The notes under the pieces were generated by a model. It made no database searches. It was not told the DNA's origin and was given only the letters and a program-made list of their open reading frames with translations. This document shows, one piece after another, positions 1 to 9,251 of a stretch of DNA of 64,000 nt. The position numbers and the translations under genes are program-made. The stretch's first letter is position 1, and every line of letters begins with the position of its first letter. The stretch is from Syntrophobacteraceae bacterium (GTDB lineage Bacteria > Desulfobacterota > Syntrophobacteria > Syntrophobacterales > Syntrophobacteraceae): the NCBI GenBank assembly GCA_025454175.1, contig JALOOX010000001.1, forward strand, positions 124,001 through 188,000, read 5' to 3'.

Positions 1-1
1 G

Positions 2-1261
2 TTGGAAGCCATTCAACTGCGGCGTCTGCAGGCTGTTCTGGAACGGGTCTACGCCACGGTGCCCTTTTACCGAAGGAAATTTGACGAGGCAGGTGTTGCG
101 CCTTCGGACATCAGGGATCTGGCCGATCTGGCCCGGGTCCCCTTCACCACCAAGCAGGACCTGCGTGACAATTATCCCTTTGGCATGTTCGCCGTTCCCA
201 TGGACAACGTGGTTCGCATTCACGCGTCCTCGGGCACCACCGGCAAGCCCACCGTGGTCGGTTACACCTCTCGCGACATCGCAACCTGGTCGGAGCTCAT
301 GGCCCGGGCACTGGCAGCCGGCGGCGCGACCCGCGGCGATATCATCCACAACGCTTACGGATACGGTCTCTTCACCGGAGGTCTGGGCGTTCATTACGGG
401 GCTGAGCGGCTGGGAGCTTCGGTCATTCCCATTTCCGGCGGAAATACCAAACGACAGATCATGATCATGGCGGATTTCGGACCGACCATCATCACCTGCA
501 CGCCATCCTACGCCCTGCATCTCGCCGAGGTGGCCGTTGAAATGGGAGTGGACTTCAAGGGGCTGCGGTTCAAGGCCGGCATTTTTGGAGCTGAGCCTTG
601 GTCCGAGCAGATGCGCCTCGAGATCGAGGAGAAGCTCAACCTCCAGGCCATGGACATTTATGGCCTGAGCGAGGTCATGGGGCCGGGTGTATCCGTCGAG
701 TGCATCGAGGCCAAGAAGGGGCTCCATGTTTTCGAGGACCATTTCATCCCCGAGATCATCAACCCGGAAACGGGCGAGGTGCTTCCTTCGGGGTCCACGG
801 GGGAGCTCGTTTTCACGTCGCTCACCAAGGAAGCCTTTCCGGTGATCCGCTATCGCACCCGCGACATCACCTCCCTCAATCCGGAGCCCTGCATTTGCGG
901 TCGGACTCATGTCCGCATGAACCGGGTCAGCGGACGCACCGACGACATGCTGATCATCCGCGGGGTTAACGTGTTCCCGTCGCAGATCGAAAGCGTGCTC
1001 ATGGAAATCGAGGAAGTGGAGCCGCACTACCAGCTCATTGTCGATCGGGAGGGCAATCTCGACATGCTCACGGTCCTGGTGGAGGTTGGCGAGCAGGCGT
1101 TTTCGGACGAGGTGCGCGTGCTGCAAGGCCTCGAGAAGAAGATCTCGAAAAACATCAAGGAATACCTTGGTGTATCCGTGAAGACCAGGCTGGTCGAGCC
1201 CAAGACCATTGCCAGGAGCGAGGGCAAGGCTCAGCGGGTGATCGACAACCGCAAGATTTAG
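2..1261 (+). CDS. paaK: Phenylacetate-CoA ligase (5' end cut by window edge)
   Basis: Activates an aryl acetate (phenylacetate or indoleacetate) to its CoA thioester with ATP, in the cytoplasm. The protein shows the adenylate-forming phosphate loop SSGTTGKPT at about residues 76-84 of the visible part, the YGLSE motif, and a C-terminal GKAQRV segment whose lysine (about residue 409) fits the catalytic A10 lysine. The first codon in the window is TTG, but alignment with the paralog at 6534-7829 indicates that about 15 N-terminal residues lie upstream, so this is a partial gene. It is followed 24 bp later by an ACT protein and then a Liv-type ABC transporter, an arrangement typical of anaerobes that handle aryl acids made from aromatic amino acids. 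The exact aryl substrate cannot be told from sequence. Confidence 0.93.
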   Translation: MEAIQLRRLQAVLERVYATVPFYRRKFDEAGVAPSDIRDLADLARVPFTTKQDLRDNYPFGMFAVPMDNVVRIHASSGTTGKPTVVGYTSRDIATWSELMARALAAGGATRGDIIHNAYGYGLFTGGLGVHYGAERLGASVIPISGGNTKRQIMIMADFGPTIITCTPSYALHLAEVAVEMGVDFKGLRFKAGIFGAEPWSEQMRLEIEEKLNLQAMDIYGLSEVMGPGVSVECIEAKKGLHVFEDHFIPEIINPETGEVLPSGSTGELVFTSLTKEAFPVIRYRTRDITSLNPEPCICGRTHVRMNRVSGRTDDMLIIRGVNVFPSQIESVLMEIEEVEPHYQLIVDREGNLDMLTVLVEVGEQAFSDEVRVLQGLEKKISKNIKEYLGVSVKTRLVEPKTIARSEGKAQRVIDNRKI

Positions 1262-1285
1262 CTCGTCGAAGGACAGGAGGAGAAC

Positions 1286-1717
1286 ATGCGGGTCGAACAG
1301 ATTTCGGTTTTTCTCGAGAACAAGGCGGGGCGACTGGCCGAGGTGGCCAGAATACTCTCGGACGCCGGCATCAACATCAGGGCGCTTTCCCTGGCGGACA
1401 CCTCGGATTTCGGCATCCTGCGCCTGATCGTCAACGACAACGCGCGGGCCAAGGAGGCTCTCAAGCAGCAGGGGTTCACCGTCGGCAGGACCGACGTGGT
1501 GGCCGTGGAGGTGGAGGACAGGCCGGGGGGCTTGCACAAGATCCTGGACATCCTCAACCGGGGCAACGTGAATGTCGAGTACATGTACGCCTTTGTGCAG
1601 CAGAGCGGCAACAATGCGGTGATCATCTTCAGGTTCGACCACCTGGATGAAGCCGTGAAGGTTCTGCAGGCCAATGGAGTCACGGTCATCGAGGGGGAGC
1701 GGCTTTACGCCATGTGA
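1286..1717 (+). CDS. Tandem ACT-domain protein
   Basis: Small cytoplasmic protein of 143 residues made of two ACT domains (about 1-70 and 71-143), each with the beta-alpha-beta pattern and a Gly-rich turn ([16 protein letters not shown]). ACT domains bind amino acids and usually serve as allosteric sensors. Proteins of this type commonly sit next to phenylacetate-CoA ligase in anaerobes, so it probably senses an aromatic or branched amino acid and tunes the neighbouring ligase or transporter; this role is inference. The start is supported by AGGAGGAG about 7 bp upstream. Confidence 0.9.
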   Translation: MRVEQISVFLENKAGRLAEVARILSDAGINIRALSLADTSDFGILRLIVNDNARAKEALKQQGFTVGRTDVVAVEVEDRPGGLHKILDILNRGNVNVEYMYAFVQQSGNNAVIIFRFDHLDEAVKVLQANGVTVIEGERLYAM

Positions 1718-1745
1718 TTTCCATTCACCAGGAAGGGGGAGAAGC

Positions 1746-2903
1746 ATGAAGTGCAGGATGAAGGTTCTGGCCGTGGTGATGATGCAGCTCGCAGCCATCG
1801 TGAGCTTCTCGTTGTCCAGCTGTCTCGCTGCCGAGACTTACAAGATCGGAGGTCTGTTCGCGGTGACCGGCCCCAATTCTTTTCTGGGGGATCCCGAAAA
1901 GAAGAGCCTTCAGATGGCCATCGACGAGATCAATGCCCGGGGAGGCATTGACGGCCATCGACTGGAGGCGGTGATCCGCGACACGGAAGGTGTGCCGGAC
2001 AAGGCCGTTCTTGCAGCCAATGAGCTCATCAGCAGTGAAAAAGTGGTGGCCATCATCGGGCCCAGCCTGACCCCGACGACGCTTCCGCTGGTCCCGCTCG
2101 TGGAAAGCAACAAGATACCCCTCATCAGCTGTGCGGCGGGCATCGAGATCACCGAGCCGGTGAAGCCATGGGTGTTCAAGACTGCGCAGAGCGACGTTCT
2201 GGCGGTGGCGACCATCTACGAGCACATGAAGAAGCAGAATATCAAGAAGGTGGGCATTCTCACCGTCGAGAACAGCTTCGGCGAGAGCGGCAAAAGGCAG
2301 CTGACCAGCCAGGCGCCTCAATCCGGAATCGAAGTGGTACAGGCGGAATCCTTCGGAGGGAAGGATACCGACATGACGGCTCAGCTCACCAAGATCAGGG
2401 CGGCCCAGCCCGATGCCATCATCTGCTGGGGAACGAATCCGGGGCCCGCGGTGGTCGCCCGAAATGCTCAGCAGTTGAACATCAAGATCCCTCTGTACCA
2501 GAGCCACGGGGTGGCCTCGCCCAAGTTCATCGAGCTGGCCCAGGATGCCGCCGAGGGCATCCTTTTGCCGACCGGCAAGATCCTGGTTGCTGACCAGCTC
2601 CCCGATTCCGACCCCCAGAAACCCGTGATCAAGAGCTACATCCAGCAGTTCGAGGGACAGTTCAAGATGCCGGTCTCGGGCTTCGGAGGCTACGCCTACG
2701 ATGCGATGCAACTGCTGGCCAAGGCCCTTGAAGGCTCCGGCGGCGACCGCGAGAAGATTCGGGCGGCCCTGGAAAAGATCAATGGACATGTGGGAGTCAC
2801 CGGCACGTTCAATTTCTCGCCGACGGACCACAACGGGCTGGGCAAGGATGCTTTCGTGATGGTTCAGATCAAGGACGGCAAGTGGAAGCTGCTGGCCCCC
2901 TGA
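1746..2903 (+). CDS. ABC transporter substrate-binding protein, Leu/Ile/Val-binding (LivJ) family
   Basis: Periplasmic receptor of a HAAT-type importer, 385 residues. An N-terminal signal segment ends near a Cys (LSSC then LAAE), which fits either a lipoprotein box or an ordinary signal peptide. The mature part starts with the family pattern YKIGGLFAVTGPNSFLGDP and has the type I periplasmic fold features (IIGPSLTPTTLPLVP, GFGGYAYDA). ATG 1746 is preferred because of GGAAGGGGGA just upstream; an in-frame ATG lies at 1758. It heads livHMGF and sits between two PaaK homologs, so the ligand may be an aryl acid or aromatic amino acid rather than leucine. That substrate is inferred from context only. 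Confidence 0.9.
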   Translation: MKCRMKVLAVVMMQLAAIVSFSLSSCLAAETYKIGGLFAVTGPNSFLGDPEKKSLQMAIDEINARGGIDGHRLEAVIRDTEGVPDKAVLAANELISSEKVVAIIGPSLTPTTLPLVPLVESNKIPLISCAAGIEITEPVKPWVFKTAQSDVLAVATIYEHMKKQNIKKVGILTVENSFGESGKRQLTSQAPQSGIEVVQAESFGGKDTDMTAQLTKIRAAQPDAIICWGTNPGPAVVARNAQQLNIKIPLYQSHGVASPKFIELAQDAAEGILLPTGKILVADQLPDSDPQKPVIKSYIQQFEGQFKMPVSGFGGYAYDAMQLLAKALEGSGGDREKIRAALEKINGHVGVTGTFNFSPTDHNGLGKDAFVMVQIKDGKWKLLAP

Positions 2904-3059
2904 GCAAGGCGCATGGATGACAACCCCTCATGAAGGGGTTGTCATCCGCAATCCGCCAAAGACCATGGACGAATGCCCGGACCCGGGAACATCCACGGGT
3001 GGATGCCGCGGCGCCTTATTCGAACAGTCTTCATCTCAGCCTTCACCAAGAACGGGACC

Positions 3060-3935
3060 ATGCAGGAGCTCCTTCAATATCTCTTTTCGGGTTTGACCAG
3101 CGGGGCCGTCTACGCCGTGATTGCCCTGGGCTTCACCATGCTCTACAACGCAACGGGCCTCATCAACTTCGCACAGGGCGAGTTCGTGATGCTGGGAGCG
3201 TTGAGCCTCATTTCCCTGTGGAAAGGCTTCGAGCTGCCCCTGGCCGTGGCGTTTGCCGGGGCGGTTCTGGCGGTGGCGGCCGTCGGCATCCTGCTGGAGC
3301 GGCTGGCCATTGGCACGGTGCGCAAGCCGCACCCCATCGTTCTGGTCATTATCACCGTTGGAGCCTCGATCCTGTTTCGAGGAATCGGCATGATGATCTG
3401 GGGCAAGGATGCCCACAGTGTCAGGGCCTTTTCGAGACACGCCCCCATCGAGGTCGGTGGAGCGTCGCTTCTCCCCCAGAGCCTCTGGATCCTGGCCATC
3501 GTCCTGCTGGTCGTGGTGTGGCTGCAGTTTTTCTATCGGAAGACCTTGACTGGAAAAGCCATGGAGGCGTGTGCCATCAACAAGAAGGCGGCCGCTCTGC
3601 TCGGCATCGGCACCGAGCGCATGACGCTTCTTGCCTTCGCGGTGAGCGCCGCCATGGGGGCTTTGGGGGGTGTTTTGATAGCCCCGGTCACCATGAGCAG
3701 CTACGATATGGGGACCATGCTGGGGCTCAAGGGCTTTTGCGCCGCCATGCTCGGTGGTTTGGGCACTTCCTGGGGGGCCATCCTGGGAGGTCTGCTGCTG
3801 GGAATACTGGAAGCCCTGGGTGTGGGGTATGTCTCTTCGAGCATCAAGGATGCCATCGCGTTCCTTCTCCTGCTCGTGATCCTTTACCTGCGGCCCAGCG
3901 GAATACTGGGGAAGAAAGCCGTTCACCGTTTCTGA
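3060..3935 (+). CDS. livH: Branched-chain amino acid-type ABC permease LivH
   Basis: Inner-membrane permease subunit of 291 residues, hydrophobic throughout with about eight membrane segments. It carries the LivH hallmark GLINFAQGEFVMLGA near residues 30-45 and the coupling region ACAINKKAAALLGI near 170-190. The reading frame stays open upstream, but ATG 3060 gives the typical LivH N-terminus (MQELLQYLFSGLTSGAVYA). A gap of about 156 bp after livJ holds no other gene. It pairs with LivM and the ATPases LivG and LivF. Confidence 0.93.
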   Translation: MQELLQYLFSGLTSGAVYAVIALGFTMLYNATGLINFAQGEFVMLGALSLISLWKGFELPLAVAFAGAVLAVAAVGILLERLAIGTVRKPHPIVLVIITVGASILFRGIGMMIWGKDAHSVRAFSRHAPIEVGGASLLPQSLWILAIVLLVVVWLQFFYRKTLTGKAMEACAINKKAAALLGIGTERMTLLAFAVSAAMGALGGVLIAPVTMSSYDMGTMLGLKGFCAAMLGGLGTSWGAILGGLLLGILEALGVGYVSSSIKDAIAFLLLLVILYLRPSGILGKKAVHRF

Positions 3936-3986
3936 GAACCGGCGCCACTCGGGTCTTTGGAGAATGAAGAGGCTCCCGTGGCGATT

Positions 3987-4026
3987 GGTTTTCAACTTGA
4001 AGCCTGAAACCTTAAACTTGAAACTC
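3987..4026. repeat. Dispersed repeat family B, copy 1
   Basis: An intergenic 40-bp AT-richer segment between livH and livM, built from CTTGAA/TTCAAG and CTGAAAC/GTTTCAG words. Related segments occur at 27283-27320, 56171-56203 and 57233-57261, always between genes. This copy is in reverse orientation relative to the last two. Confidence 0.6.
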
Positions 4027-4040
4027 TTCAGAGCGTTGAC

Positions 4041-4964
4041 ATGAAGATCCTCTGGCTCGCGGGAGCCGTTGCGGGGGCCGGCCTGCTCATCAGCAATCCT
4101 TATCACCTGCAATTGCTGACCTTCATAGGCATTTACACCCTCCTGACCCTCGGCTTGAACATGCTCATGGGGTACGCCGGCCAGATCTCCCTGGGACACG
4201 CCGCCTTTTACGGCTTGGGAGCCTACTCGACGGGCATCCTGACCGTGCACTTCGGATGGTCCCCCTGGATGACCCTCCCGGTCTCGATACTGCTGACGGC
4301 AGGCGTGGCTTACCTGGTGGCTCTCCCCATCCTGAAGCTCCAGGGATATTACCTGGGCATGGGCACCCTGGGCTTTGGGATCATCGTTTTCATCTGTTTT
4401 CGCGAGTGGAGTCGATTCACCGGAGGCGACTCCGGCCTGGTCGGGATTCCCCCCCTGGCCCTGGGCCCATTGGACCTGAGCTCGCGCACATCTTTTTACT
4501 TCCTGGTCTGGGCAACGGTTCTCGTCGGTTTCGAGGTGTGCCGCCGCATCGTGAATTCGCGGGTGGGGCGGGCGCTGAGGGCCATTCACGACAGTGAGCA
4601 TGCAGCATCGGCCATGGGCATTGACACGAGTCGTGTCAAGGTGCACGTGTTCGTCCTGAGCGCCGTCTTTGCCGGCATCGCCGGTTATCTGTACGCTCAC
4701 ATGGTCCAGTTCATCAGCCCGAGCTCCTTCGATTTCATGACATCGGTGCGCATGGTCACCATGGTGGTCATTGGGGGAATGGCCAGCATCTGGGGAGCTT
4801 TGCTGGGGGCGTCCGTCATCACTCTGCTCCCCCAATGGCTCCATGTTTTCATGGATTATGAAATGGTGGTGTACGGGCTGATCCTCATGTTGATCATGAT
4901 TTTCCTTCCCCAGGGGCTCGTGCGGGGTCTCGTGGACCTATACGAACGATCGAGAGCCAGGTGA
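4041..4964 (+). CDS. livM: Branched-chain amino acid-type ABC permease LivM
   Basis: Second membrane subunit of the importer, 307 residues. It has the LivM signature NMLMGYAGQISLGHAAFYGLG around residues 40-60 and the loop GRALRAIHDSEHAASAMGI near 180-200 that contacts the ATPases. It starts 105 bp after livH; the gap contains a dispersed repeat (3987-4026). It is followed after 4 bp by livG, so it is co-transcribed. Confidence 0.93.
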   Translation: MKILWLAGAVAGAGLLISNPYHLQLLTFIGIYTLLTLGLNMLMGYAGQISLGHAAFYGLGAYSTGILTVHFGWSPWMTLPVSILLTAGVAYLVALPILKLQGYYLGMGTLGFGIIVFICFREWSRFTGGDSGLVGIPPLALGPLDLSSRTSFYFLVWATVLVGFEVCRRIVNSRVGRALRAIHDSEHAASAMGIDTSRVKVHVFVLSAVFAGIAGYLYAHMVQFISPSSFDFMTSVRMVTMVVIGGMASIWGALLGASVITLLPQWLHVFMDYEMVVYGLILMLIMIFLPQGLVRGLVDLYERSRAR

Positions 4965-4968
4965 CTCC

Positions 4969-5733
4969 GTGCTGAATTCCATCATCGAGCTCGAGCTCAT
5001 TTCGAAATCATTCGGGGGGATCCAGGCCCTCTATGACATCTCGTTTCAGGTTGAGCCCGGGTGCATTCATGCCATCATTGGCCCCAACGGAGCGGGCAAG
5101 ACCACCCTTTTCAACATCATCACGGGCATGGTCGCACCCGACGAGGGGGAGGTGCGCTTCGAGGGCCAGGCCATTCAGGGCATGGCGATACACGACATTG
5201 TGCGGCTCGGGATCGCCCGCACCTTCCAGAATGTGGAGCTCTTCGGCAGCATGAGCGTCCTGGAGAATGTCCTGGTGGGGCGCCATTCCCGCATGCGGTC
5301 GGGTTTCTGGGGAGCCATCGGGCGCTGGAGGCGGGTGACCGATGAGGAGTCCGGCGCCGTGGAACAGGCTCGGGAGCTGCTGCGGTTCACTGGACTCGAG
5401 GAGCAGGCGGACCAGAAAAGCTCCGACCTCCCTTTCGGCTGGCAGCGTTTTCTCGAAATTGCGCGGGCCCTGGCATCGGAGCCCAATTTACTGCTGCTGG
5501 ACGAGCCGGCATCGGGGTTGAACGCCGTCGAGACGAGCCAGCTCGGTGAGCTGCTCCTCAAGATACGCGACCGGGGCGTGACGCTCCTTTTGGTCGAGCA
5601 CGACATGAGTCTGACCATGGGGGTCTCGGACCGCATCCTGGTGCTGCATCAGGGGAGGAGGCTGGCTGAAGGCACTCCGAGGGAGATTCAGTCCAACGAT
5701 GCGGTCATCGGCGCCTATCTGGGAAGGGAATGA
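4969..5733 (+). CDS. livG: ABC transporter ATP-binding protein LivG
   Basis: ATPase subunit of 254 residues. Walker A is GPNGAGKTT, Walker B is LLLLDEPASGLN, and the H-loop is VEHDMSL. The usual LSYGQQR signature is altered to LPFGWQR, a small deviation seen in some LivG proteins. It starts at GTG 4969, four bases after the livM stop, with AGG near 4959. It works with LivF as a heterodimeric motor for LivH-LivM. Confidence 0.93.
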   Translation: MLNSIIELELISKSFGGIQALYDISFQVEPGCIHAIIGPNGAGKTTLFNIITGMVAPDEGEVRFEGQAIQGMAIHDIVRLGIARTFQNVELFGSMSVLENVLVGRHSRMRSGFWGAIGRWRRVTDEESGAVEQARELLRFTGLEEQADQKSSDLPFGWQRFLEIARALASEPNLLLLDEPASGLNAVETSQLGELLLKIRDRGVTLLLVEHDMSLTMGVSDRILVLHQGRRLAEGTPREIQSNDAVIGAYLGRE

Positions 5734-5786
5734 GCCGGGGGCAAAGGTGCGGAGCCTCCATGGGAGGTTTTTTTTCGGGGTGAGCC

Positions 5787-6530
5787 ATGCTGCGCATGCG
5801 CAACGTGAAGTGCTATTATGGGAAGATTCGAGCCATAAACGGCGTGAGTCTCTCGGTCCGAACTGGAGAGATCATCGCTCTCATCGGCGCAAACGGCGCT
5901 GGAAAGAGCACCCTCCTCCAGACCTTGTGCGGCCTGATTCCCCGGTGGGAAGGGGAGATCCTTTTTGAAAAGGAATCCCTGAGCGGGCTGAAGCCTCAGG
6001 CCATTGTCAAGCGCGGCATGTGCCTGGTGCCGGAAGGACGTCTGCTTTTCCCCCCCATGTCCGTCCTCGAGAACCTGAAGCTGGGGGCATATCTGCGGTA
6101 CAGGCGTCGTGAAGACGAGGCGATCCTTGAGGATCTGGAGACCGTCCTGGAGCTGTTTCCCATCCTGAGGGAGAGGGCGAAACAAGCCGCGGGTACGCTT
6201 TCAGGCGGTGAACAGCAGATGATCGCCATCGCGCGGGCCCTGATGGCGCGACCCCGGCTTCTGCTCCTTGACGAGCCGACCATGGGACTGGCTCCTTTCC
6301 TGGTCCGCATGATTCTTGACACCCTGGTCCAGTTGAAGGAGCGCGGGATCACGGTGCTCCTGGTGGAGCAGAATGCCAGGGCGGCCCTTCAGATCGCCGA
6401 CAGGGGTTATGTGCTGGAAAACGGGCGAATCGTCCTGGAGGGTGCCGCGGTGGATCTTCTGGCCGATCAGGATGTGAAGCGCGCGTATCTGGGTCGTGAC
6501 TATCGGGAGTTTTGTGAAGGGAGGGCCTAG
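5787..6530 (+). CDS. livF: ABC transporter ATP-binding protein LivF
   Basis: Second ATPase of the importer, 247 residues, with Walker A GANGAGKST, signature LSGGEQQM, Walker B LLLLDEPTMGLAP and H-loop VEQNARAAL, all standard for LivF. The gap to livG is 53 bp with no gene. It is followed 3 bp later by the PaaK-like gene at 6534, which is therefore almost certainly in the same transcript. Confidence 0.93.
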   Translation: MLRMRNVKCYYGKIRAINGVSLSVRTGEIIALIGANGAGKSTLLQTLCGLIPRWEGEILFEKESLSGLKPQAIVKRGMCLVPEGRLLFPPMSVLENLKLGAYLRYRRREDEAILEDLETVLELFPILRERAKQAAGTLSGGEQQMIAIARALMARPRLLLLDEPTMGLAPFLVRMILDTLVQLKERGITVLLVEQNARAALQIADRGYVLENGRIVLEGAAVDLLADQDVKRAYLGRDYREFCEGRA

Positions 6531-6533
6531 CCG

Positions 6534-7829
6534 ATGCCCATGAGGAATCCTGACGTCGAGTGCCTCGATTTGGAGGAGAGATCCCAGCTGCAGCTGGAAC
6601 GGCTCCAGAGCACCCTGAATCGTGCATACAAAAACGTTCCCTTTTACCGCAATCAACTGGCGGAGCACCACGTCGACCCCCTCCAGATCGAGAATTTATC
6701 GGACCTGGCGGAAGTTCCCTTCACTGACCGGCGACACTTCAGCGAGCACTATCCCTACGGCCTGTTCGCCGTTCCGCTTCGTGATGTGGTTCGCATTCAC
6801 ACGGCTCGAGGAACCTCACTCAACCCCGTGGTCAGCGGATACACCAAACAGGATCTCGCGGTATGGCGTGAAATGGTTGCCAGGGCACTTGTCGCCGCCG
6901 GGGTGTCCGGGCTGGATATACTCCAGATTCACCTGGATGTCGGTCTGACCAACTGGGGACGCGAATACAAGGACGGGGCCGAGGCCATCGAGGCAAGCGT
7001 TATTCCCTTGACAATCCTGCCTCCCGAGAAGCAGCTCATGATCCTGAAGGATTACAGGACTTCCGTCCTCGTCACCACGGCTTCGGCTGCGGCGGAGCTG
7101 ATGGACCTGCTGTTTCAGTCCAACCTGAACCCTAATGAACTGGCGCTAAAAACCCTGGTCCTGGTGGGGGAGGCTCCGACTCGCGAAATGGCTGGGCAGC
7201 TCGAGGAGCGGCTGCACGTCCGAACCTGGGCTCACTATGGGCTGAGTGAAGTGCCTGGCCCCGCTCTGGCCTTTGAGTGTGACGAGCGCGCTGGTCTGCA
7301 CCTGAGCGAGGATCATTTCCTGGCCGAGGTCATCGATCCCGGGCGCGGCGTCGCTGTCCGGGATGGGGAGCCCGGTGAGCTGGTGCTCACGACCCTCACC
7401 ACCCGGGCATTTCCGCTCATCCGTTACCGGACGGGAGACAAGGTGCGTCTCATCGAGGGCCTGTGCCCGTGCGGACGCACACTGAGGCGGATGGAATGGC
7501 TGCGCGAGCGCACCGACGAGACCGTGGTGATTCGTGGCGTCAAGGTGCACCATCAGCAGATCAGGACTTTTCTTCGGCGCATCCTGGGGCATGAGCCGCA
7601 AATGGTCCGATTCCAGGTGTGTGAGACTCGAAGACGGGACCATCTGGTGGTTTGGCTTGGGGTGGATGAAAGCATTTTCTCCGACGAGATCAAGGAGATG
7701 GAGCAGACCTCGCTGCGGCTGGGATCGGAGCTGGCCGTGGAACTGGGGGTGCCGGTGCGCATTCAGTTCAGGGAACCGAGGTCCTTTGAGCCTGGGATGC
7801 CATTGGACCGCATCGAGGACCTGCGGTAG
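6534..7829 (+). CDS. PaaK-like protein lacking the adenylation active site (probable pseudoenzyme)
   Basis: Full-length (431 residues), uninterrupted paralog of phenylacetate-CoA ligase. Aligned by eye to the gene at 2-1261 it matches over the whole length (VPFYRN, SEHYPYGLFAVPL, HYGLSEVPGPALAFEC, RTDETVVIRGVKV). However, the phosphate loop SSGTTGKPT is replaced by ARGTSLNPV (about 91-99), the [11 protein letters not shown] segment by HLDVGLTNWG, and the C-terminal lysine region GKAQRV by PGMPLDRIEDL. It is therefore unlikely to adenylate an acid with ATP. It has a good ribosome site (GGGAGG), overlaps nothing and lies 3 bp after livF, so it looks expressed. A regulatory, ligand-binding or partner role with PaaK or the transporter is possible but unproven. 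Confidence 0.8.
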   Translation: MPMRNPDVECLDLEERSQLQLERLQSTLNRAYKNVPFYRNQLAEHHVDPLQIENLSDLAEVPFTDRRHFSEHYPYGLFAVPLRDVVRIHTARGTSLNPVVSGYTKQDLAVWREMVARALVAAGVSGLDILQIHLDVGLTNWGREYKDGAEAIEASVIPLTILPPEKQLMILKDYRTSVLVTTASAAAELMDLLFQSNLNPNELALKTLVLVGEAPTREMAGQLEERLHVRTWAHYGLSEVPGPALAFECDERAGLHLSEDHFLAEVIDPGRGVAVRDGEPGELVLTTLTTRAFPLIRYRTGDKVRLIEGLCPCGRTLRRMEWLRERTDETVVIRGVKVHHQQIRTFLRRILGHEPQMVRFQVCETRRRDHLVVWLGVDESIFSDEIKEMEQTSLRLGSELAVELGVPVRIQFREPRSFEPGMPLDRIEDLR

Positions 7830-8380
7830 GGTCATGGAAAGGCTCCGGGGATTGCAGCTCTCCTTCTGATTTCGAAATGCCATTCGAGTGTCAAAAGTTT
7901 ATCGACTTGATTCCATCCTTGTGCTAGCTTTCCATTGGGGCTGCAAGTAGTGACACGGTTCGTTCCAATCGATTGAGCCGAGCACCGGTCAATCCGGACA
8001 TTCATCACAAGATGCCGACGCTGCTGCGGAGCTTGCCGCAATGGGTTTCAGGAGAGCCCGGTCTCCGATGAAGCATGGTGTTTGGCGTGTGATATCAAAC
8101 GGCTGAATCGATTCGTTTCAGGATCCTCTGACCAATTGCTGATTCTGCGCCGACTCATGTGGTGGGACGTGCCGAGGTGCCCAAGGCATTTCTGCTGAAA
8201 CGTTGAATTTCGATGCCTGGTTTCACAGGACTGTAACAAATTCGCCTTAGAAAGACTTTGATGTTTGTACCCGTCCTGCCGACTTAACAGGGTACCGAAT
8301 TGCATGATGAATCAGAAGGGATTCTGAGGGGTTGAAATGTTGAACTGCTGAGGCATGTCCTCGAGGGGCCGTTGACATCC
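7830..8380. other. Gene-free interval of about 550 bp
   Basis: No credible coding frame on either strand. It separates the paaK-liv operon from the HDOD/kinase pair and probably holds the promoter of the latter. A weak promoter-like match (TCGACT, 17 bp, TAGCTT preceded by TGC) is seen at about 7904-7932. I see no strong hairpin followed by a T-run and no known riboswitch. Confidence 0.4.
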
Positions 8381-9241
8381 ATGTCCACATGTTCTCCCAA
8401 TGAGCAGGAAGTTCGACATAGAATAGCTCGAATTCGCGACCTTCCCACCCTTTCCGGGTCCCTCCAGCGATTGGTGGAGATCATTCACGACGAGGTTGTC
8501 TCGCCCGAAGAGCTCGAAGGCCTGATTCGCTACGACCAGGCTCTTTCGGCGAGGATTCTGCGAGTCGCCAATTCCACCTATTATGGCATGCGAGGCAACG
8601 TGCCGACACTCTCCAAAGCCATGATCGTGATGGGCTTCGAGCAGGTCAAATCCCTTTGCCTCTGCGCACTGTTGATGGACATGTGCTCCCATCAGGACTC
8701 CATTGAGCCGGCTGAGCGGGAGAGGCTCTGGAAGCATTCCTTCGCCACGGCCCGGGTGGCCAGCGAGATGGCCCGTGCGAGACCGTGGGTCAGCCCCGAG
8801 AAAGCCTACATCCTCGCGTTTTTTCATGACCTGGGCCGGGTGGCGATGGCCTTTTCCCTCCAGGATCATTATCAGGCCATCTGGAAGTTGTCTCGGAGAG
8901 GAAAGACGTCTCTCTGGTCCGCGGAGCTTCAGTACGGGCTCACTCACACCGTTGTGGGAAGGTGGCTGGCAACCCGATGGAACTTGCCCGAAGTATTCCA
9001 GATGGTCATGGAGTTTCACCATTATCCGGAAAAGAGCCCGGCATTCAAAGCCGAGGTTAAGCTTGTCGCCCTTGCCAATACGCTGGTCAACAGCAGGGTA
9101 GATCCCGACCTCCTCGATGATGAAGTGACCTCGGGCTACCGCAAGGACTTGTTTATACCCGAGAGTGAATGGGACTTGTGCCGCATGAGGTTGCAAAACA
9201 TCTGGTCTGAAGTCGATCAGCTCTGGACTCTGTTGAAATAA
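8381..9241 (+). CDS. HDOD-domain signalling protein
   Basis: Cytoplasmic protein of 286 residues made of one HDOD domain, an HD-related output domain found in bacterial signalling proteins and generally lacking full HD-hydrolase metal ligands. Visible features are LPTLSGSLQRLVEII near the start, the helix RILRVANSTYYGMRGNVPTLSKAM, AYILAFFHDLGRVAM and a C-terminal helical tail. ATG 8381 is taken as the start; an in-frame TTG at 8372 is possible, and the purine-rich GAGGGG (8363-8368) is a poor match for either. A hybrid histidine kinase follows 10 bp downstream, suggesting a common signalling pathway. Confidence 0.85.
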   Translation: MSTCSPNEQEVRHRIARIRDLPTLSGSLQRLVEIIHDEVVSPEELEGLIRYDQALSARILRVANSTYYGMRGNVPTLSKAMIVMGFEQVKSLCLCALLMDMCSHQDSIEPAERERLWKHSFATARVASEMARARPWVSPEKAYILAFFHDLGRVAMAFSLQDHYQAIWKLSRRGKTSLWSAELQYGLTHTVVGRWLATRWNLPEVFQMVMEFHHYPEKSPAFKAEVKLVALANTLVNSRVDPDLLDDEVTSGYRKDLFIPESEWDLCRMRLQNIWSEVDQLWTLLK

Positions 9242-9251
9242 GGTTGCGCCC

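Noticed and set aside
2-4. TTG as the true start of the first paaK
   Set aside because: Alignment with the paralog shows about 15 residues missing, so the gene begins before the window.
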